DNA of 64,000 bases. Source: Halobacteriovorax sp. GB3. Its GTDB lineage: Bacteria; Bdellovibrionota; Bacteriovoracia; Bacteriovoracales; Bacteriovoracaceae. The notes under the pieces were generated by a model. It was not told the origin of the DNA and did no database searches. It saw only the letters and a list, made by a program, of their open reading frames with translations. Each line of letters begins with the position of its first letter. The stretch's first letter is position 1. Shown one piece after another: positions 59,944 through 64,000 of the stretch. The DNA is taken from the NCBI RefSeq assembly GCF_028649655.1, contig NZ_JAQSLN010000001.1, positions 186,001 through 250,000 of the forward strand, written 5' to 3'. Made by a program: the position numbers and the translations under genes.

Positions 59944-61078
59944 AAATTTGCTCACTTATTGGGATAAGGACGGGGACTTTGAATTCAAAGCGAAAGGGGA
60001 CCCCAAGCGCTTCTTTAAAAGCAGTTTGAACTTCATCAATTAATCTCTCTGGATTTTCTTGAAAAACTTTATAACGGTAATGACCTGCTTTTCTAAGGCC
60101 GATGACCCATTCTGTGAGAGTCATTTTAACGAGCGTCTCGTAATCATTTGGCGTAAAGTCATACAAATGTAAAAGGTCCTTGTAGTACAGGATCTTCTCT
60201 TCATAGGATAAATCTAAAAGAATACTTCTATCGCGAACTGAATTACCGAAGACCATAAGCTCGTCTTGATACATAATAAAGGGAGAAACCCATCCATTTC
60301 GATAGAGAGTCTCTTCTTTGATTGTCATTTTATTTTTTCCATATTTCTTCACTTTTAAATGATCATTACTTTTCTGATTTTTCAACTCAGCAAAGAAAAA
60401 GATATTCCCATCTGATTGCATGACTTCTCGATTAAAATGAGCAGTGTTAAAGCCGCCACTACCAAGTATTTCTTGAATCATCATTGATGATAGAATAGGG
60501 GAGTAAAACTCGCTTTTAACAATGTGGGAATTATGAATGGGTTGAAGTTGAATTTGTGATATAAAGTCGTAAAGACTTTTATCTAGGTTTTCTTCTTGAT
60601 AACGAAATTTTTTAGAAATTCTCTCTAGGTTCTTCTGACTGATTTCTTTCAACTTTTCAGTTGAACTTTCATTGAAGTCTTCTACTCCGTGGTTTAATAA
60701 AGAGCGTTTTAATTCTTTTTCTCGAAGAGAATCGAGATTATTTTTAGTGATGTTTTTTAAGGATTCAATTTCTTCGTTTAAATAAGTAAGCGCAATTGCC
60801 CTTTTCTTATAAAGATCGAAGTCATTCCAATTTAATTGATAGTGATTAAGGAACTTTTGAAAAGCCTTTATTTTTGGAAGGGCCTTAAGTTCATCCTCCT
60901 CCCTCTTTGGAAAGATATGGAGAAAGAGTTTTTGCTCAATTGGTCCATGTAATCTCTCAAGGAGGACTGGGGAATCTGCTTGATGGATTTCTTTTATGAG
61001 CCGATAGCAATTCACTCCAGCTTGGGCGCTTGTTAAAAATAGCAAGGTATGGGTCGCGAAAAGAATGTATTTGAGCAT
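59936..61078 (-). CDS. Exported protein, function unknown
   Basis: A 380-aa protein with a signal peptide (about residues 1-20, ending AQAG). A helical, highly charged middle (coiled-coil-like around residues 95-170) is followed by a region rich in aromatic residues (GSGGFNTAHF, GNIFFFAEL, GWVSPFIMY) that could be an enzymatic domain. No family recognised. It converges on the exported PD-(D/E)xK-like protein. Its layout (signal, helices, C-terminal domain) resembles the 41203 protein mirrored, but I see no alignment. Confidence 0.55.
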   Translation of the reverse strand: MLKYILFATHTLLFLTSAQAGVNCYRLIKEIHQADSPVLLERLHGPIEQKLFLHIFPKREEDELKALPKIKAFQKFLNHYQLNWNDFDLYKKRAIALTYLNEEIESLKNITKNNLDSLREKELKRSLLNHGVEDFNESSTEKLKEISQKNLERISKKFRYQEENLDKSLYDFISQIQLQPIHNSHIVKSEFYSPILSSMMIQEILGSGGFNTAHFNREVMQSDGNIFFFAELKNQKSNDHLKVKKYGKNKMTIKEETLYRNGWVSPFIMYQDELMVFGNSVRDRSILLDLSYEEKILYYKDLLHLYDFTPNDYETLVKMTLTEWVIGLRKAGHYRYKVFQENPERLIDEVQTAFKEALGVPFRFEFKVPVLIPISEQIFI

Positions 61079-61261
61079 GGCTCTTCTTTATATAAAGAAG
61101 ATGAAAAAAGCTTAACTGTTGAAAATCTTTCATGTTTTGATGGGCAGTAAGTGCTTGATGATTAGAAAAAAACTAAGTGAAAGGGCAGATAAATCTATTA
61201 TTCAAAAGTTCATAGTGAAGTTAATTTAGTGCTAAAATTTCATCTTAAAAGGGGATTGATT

Positions 61262-62233
61262 ATGAGTGGTGAAATTTCAAAATTTATCGAACACAACTTC
61301 AGACATTTCAATGCAGCTTCACTTGTTGATGCGGCAAAGGCCTATAAAACCCATATTGAAGATGGGAAGAAAATGATGGTGACACTTGCAGGCGCGATGA
61401 GTAGTGCTGAGCTTGGGATTTCTTTGGCCCAAATGATTCGAGAAGATAAAATTTCTATCATCTCTTGTACTGGGGCAAACCTAGAAGAAGATATTATGAG
61501 TCTTGTCGCCTATAATTCTTATAAAAGAATACCAAACTACCGTGACCTCTCGCCTGAAGATGAAAAAGAGCTCTTAAATCAAGGCTACAACAGAGTGACT
61601 GATACATGTATCCCTGAGGAAGAGGCCTTTCGAAAGCTTCAGAGGCACCTAATTGAGCACTGGAAAAAAGCAGAACAAGAAGGGGAGAGACTCTTTCCCC
61701 ATGAGTTTATGTACAGGCTCCTTCTTAGTGGAGAGTTAGAACAATACTATGAAACAGATCCTGAACATTCGTGGATGCTAGCGGCCGCTAAAAAGAATAT
61801 ACCGATTGTTGTTCCAGGATGGGAAGATTCTACTATTGGAAATATATTTGCTAGTTATTGCCTGCAAGGCGAACTATCGGCTCAGACAATGAAAAGTGGT
61901 ATTGAATATATGGTTTGGCTTGCGAATTGGTATCTGGATGAGGCTGGAAAAGATGGTGTTGGTTTCTTTCAAATTGGAGGTGGGATCGCTGGTGATTTCC
62001 CAATTTGTGTTGTTCCTATGCTTTCTCAGGATCTAGATCAAAGAGAGATTCCTTGCTGGTCGTATTTCTGTCAAATATCAGACTCGACAACAAGTTATGG
62101 TTCTTATTCGGGAGCAGTTCCCAATGAGAAAATTACTTGGGGCAAGCTAGAGGTTTCTACACCTAAGTTTATCATTGAATCTGATGCTAGCATTGTCGCC
62201 CCACTTATCTTTGCCTATGTATTAGGACACTAA
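61262..62233 (+). CDS. Deoxyhypusine synthase-like protein
   Basis: A 323-aa protein of the DHS family, starting at the ATG at 61262 after AGGGG. TLAGAMSSAELG, ISCTGANLEED, VPGWEDSTIGN and FFQIGGGIAGDFPI follow the NAD-binding core. The catalytic Lys of eukaryotic DHS (GGGxxKH) is missing: the motif reads GGGIAGDFP, typical of bacterial DHS-like proteins. eIF5A is absent from bacteria, so polyamine metabolism (for example homospermidine formation) is the better guess. Single gene. Confidence 0.88.
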   Translation: MSGEISKFIEHNFRHFNAASLVDAAKAYKTHIEDGKKMMVTLAGAMSSAELGISLAQMIREDKISIISCTGANLEEDIMSLVAYNSYKRIPNYRDLSPEDEKELLNQGYNRVTDTCIPEEEAFRKLQRHLIEHWKKAEQEGERLFPHEFMYRLLLSGELEQYYETDPEHSWMLAAAKKNIPIVVPGWEDSTIGNIFASYCLQGELSAQTMKSGIEYMVWLANWYLDEAGKDGVGFFQIGGGIAGDFPICVVPMLSQDLDQREIPCWSYFCQISDSTTSYGSYSGAVPNEKITWGKLEVSTPKFIIESDASIVAPLIFAYVLGH

Positions 62234-62316
62234 AGCGAGAATATTTCTCAAAACCTTGATACTATAACAAGTCCTTGTTTTAATAGAGTGTACTCATTTA
62301 AAACAAGGACTCATCT

Positions 62317-62907
62317 ATGTCTCATTTTAATCATGTCGCCAATACATGGGATTCAAACGAAAAAATACTTTTGATGCAAGATCTTGCTAAGAAGACAATT
62401 GCTAAATTAAATATTCAAGAAAAGCTCTCTATTATGGACTTTGGCTGTGGAACGGGACTTTTTGGACTTGAATTTTCTGATTATATTCACAGTCTTGTTG
62501 GGGTTGATACATCTGCTGGAATGCTAGAGGTTTTCAATGAAAAGACTAAAGGGCTTGAGAATATAAGTTCGAGAATGCTTAATTTAGAATATGAAACTCT
62601 TGATCTAAAGTTTGATCTCATCATTAGTTCTATGGCCTTCCATCATCTTGAAGATCCAAAAAACATGATTGGTAAACTTCGTAATCTTCTAAATTCAGGA
62701 GGGCAAATTGCTATTGTTGATTTAGAAAAAGAAGATGGTAGCTTCCATCCTGATCCTATTGCAATGGGCGTAAAACACTTTGGGTTTACGAATGATGAAA
62801 TTGAATCTTGGGCCCAAGAACATGACATGTCTGTTCGAATTTCAACGATCAATACAAAAGAGAAAAATGAAAAAACCTACGATCAATTTTTAGCGGTTTT
62901 CTCTTAG
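62317..62907 (+). CDS. Class I SAM-dependent methyltransferase
   Basis: A 196-aa methyltransferase of the Methyltransf_11/25 type. Motif I IMDFGCGTGLFGLEF, the acidic VGVDTSAGML, motif IV LIISSMAFHHLEDP and GGQIAIVDLEKEDG are all present. AAGGA precedes the ATG. The target is unknown; small-molecule O- or N-methylation is usual for this group. Confidence 0.9.
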   Translation: MSHFNHVANTWDSNEKILLMQDLAKKTIAKLNIQEKLSIMDFGCGTGLFGLEFSDYIHSLVGVDTSAGMLEVFNEKTKGLENISSRMLNLEYETLDLKFDLIISSMAFHHLEDPKNMIGKLRNLLNSGGQIAIVDLEKEDGSFHPDPIAMGVKHFGFTNDEIESWAQEHDMSVRISTINTKEKNEKTYDQFLAVFS

Positions 62908-62910
62908 TCA

Positions 62911-64000
62911 TTAAATTCTTTTTGCTAATGATTCCTCTAAGAGCTCTTTAAAATAAAGGGCATCTTCATTTGATTCAAAAGGCCAAAAACCAATTTTTGT
63001 TTCATTTGAAATCAATGTGACATTGGCATGTGGAAGGCCAGAGATTGATTTTATTAATTTAACTATTGATGGGATATTTGCAATTTCTACAGAATGGATA
63101 TCATCAATTTCTCTAATCTCTATACTTTTCTTTCTTGGAATAAGTCCACGATAGAAAACTTGCAGCGTTGTCTTTGTGATTTTCACTTCAAAACCAGTAT
63201 TGAAAGATAAAAGTAATCTCAGGACTGTGGCGAATATGGGGAGAGCAAAGAAAGCCGTGATGGCCAGTTCAAACTGCCAAGAATTGTTGATTCCTTTATT
63301 TAAAAAAATGAGCCATATTGGACAAATAAAAATTAGAAGATAAAGTATTGGCAAAAAGCTTGTTAGAAATTTACTTGCGTAGTGACTTGTAATCCTTGTT
63401 TCGTTTTGAATTTCTTTAATTTCAATATTACTCTTTTCCGGCCGACTAAGATTGAAAGTTCTTGATCTAAGTTTTTCAAGAAAAGCTTGATCAATTTGTG
63501 AAGGATCAAGGATTTCTCCACCTTCAACTTCATTTTTAAGGCGCACCTGACAACGTCTAGCAATCTTTTCAGCTCGCTCTCTAGATATAATATAATCTCT
63601 TGAGTAATTCTCTATTTTTATGGGCTTACCTTGATAAGGAATTAGTGTCAGAGGATAAACGGTGTAAGAAGAGTTTTTATTACTTCTAAGCTCGCTACTA
63701 ATATTGATATAATCAACTTTTGATAAATCAAAGTGCTTCTTATAAAGAGGAATGAGAAGTCCTAGATAGAAATATCCCTTTTTCCTCCTCGTATCGATAA
63801 CATAGCCTGAGCGACCTACCATAACAGTGGCACCTATCAGAATAAAGACTAGTGAAAAAGGAATTCCAACATAGAGAGTCGGTCTTTCGCCATTCCATTT
63901 TACAGAACTTTCGAGCATAGCATATAAAAAGAAACAGCCTGCAGCAAAGAAGGGAAGCCCAAAAAGTGCGAGGCAGCCTGTTGTTTTTTTTGATTCAATT
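62911..64000 (-). CDS. Membrane protein, truncated by the window edge
   Basis: An open frame runs from the stop at 62911 to the right edge of the window; an internal Met at 63918 is not the true start, because an extra hydrophobic helix (LALFGLPFFAAGCFFLY) is encoded upstream in frame. Seen are that helix, a second at about 25 residues after it, a strand-rich soluble part, then two helices (TSFLPILYLLIFICPIWLIF; FELAITAFFALPIFATVL) and a C-terminal PH-like domain. Function unknown. Confidence 0.7.
   Translation of the reverse strand, partial: IESKKTTGCLALFGLPFFAAGCFFLYAMLESSVKWNGERPTLYVGIPFSLVFILIGATVMVGRSGYVIDTRRKKGYFYLGLLIPLYKKHFDLSKVDYINISSELRSNKNSSYTVYPLTLIPYQGKPIKIENYSRDYIISRERAEKIARRCQVRLKNEVEGGEILDPSQIDQAFLEKLRSRTFNLSRPEKSNIEIKEIQNETRITSHYASKFLTSFLPILYLLIFICPIWLIFLNKGINNSWQFELAITAFFALPIFATVLRLLLSFNTGFEVKITKTTLQVFYRGLIPRKKSIEIREIDDIHSVEIANIPSIVKLIKSISGLPHANVTLISNETKIGFWPFESNEDALYFKELLEESLAKRI

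Noticed and set aside
1-64000. CRISPR arrays, insertion sequences, prophage or integrated element
   Set aside because: No spaced direct repeats, transposase, integrase or attachment-site duplication was seen; the only tandem repeat is the short one at 18887.

Overview
The window is AT-rich bacterial chromosome, coding-dense on both strands, with no rRNA, tRNA, CRISPR array, transposase or phage gene that I could see. The gene mix points to the Bdellovibrionota, most likely the Bacteriovorax/Halobacteriovorax/Peredibacter side. There is a TIGR02147-family regulator inside an operon of small secreted proteins, many lineage-specific proteins with signal peptides, several exported or membrane proteases, a deoxyhypusine-synthase-like protein, AcnB and a Kef-type antiporter. 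This placement is inference from gene content; there is no marker rRNA in the window.

Layout. 0-7.5 kb: a stand-alone LanC-like protein, a LysR/MBL-hydrolase divergent pair, a glycerophosphodiesterase, an outer-membrane barrel translationally coupled to a processive GT2 glycosyltransferase, and two unknowns. 7.5-8.6 kb and 20.5-21.7 kb: two copies of the same module, an RRM RNA-binding protein followed by a CarD/CdnL-like protein, each behind a leader with tandem stem-loops. 8.7-12.1 kb: an M14-type peptidase and secreted unknowns. 12.2-16.2 kb: stress-response genes. These are a MerR/MBL pair with a 19-bp-spacer promoter, then an Rrf2 regulator of NsrR type, truncated haemoglobin and NnrS behind an 11-1-11 palindrome, then ArsH. 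16.2-20.5 kb: the TIGR02147 operon, a YghU-type GST and a rhomboid protease. 21.7-27.3 kb: a DUF5522 protein, a TolB/Kelch propeller protein, pentapeptide-repeat and Nudix proteins, an M23 lipoprotein and a small secreted protein. Two promoters here carry nearly identical palindromes.

27.3-41 kb: housekeeping and transport (AcnB, Kef antiporter, an extradiol dioxygenase, a secreted zincin, a UbiB-like kinase, CstA, a large Cys/Met-metabolism PLP enzyme and a chemotaxis receptor). 41-46.4 kb: secreted and membrane unknowns plus a GT-B-like protein. 46.4-50.2 kb: a redox-control cluster (LLM flavoprotein, Old Yellow Enzyme, ArsR regulator with three related palindromes, an SDR driven by a recognisable SoxR promoter, and soxR itself). 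50.2-64 kb: Cca, a methyltransferase with a cold-shock protein, several secreted proteins (one with HEVKH, one with a PD-(D/E)xK-like motif), PhnA/YjdM, a TlpA-like thioredoxin, an ASCH protein, the DHS-like protein, a methyltransferase, and a membrane protein cut by the right edge.

Three regulatory themes stand out. First, the duplicated RRM-CarD-like module with conserved leader architecture is the best candidate here for an undescribed regulatory system. Second, four redox or nitrosative regulators (MerR, NsrR-like, ArsR, SoxR) can each be matched to a visible operator and target. Third, a pair of matched palindromes overlaps the -35 boxes of two separate transcription units encoding exported proteins. 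Start codons were chosen from Shine-Dalgarno sequences and signal peptides; TTG and GTG starts are common.
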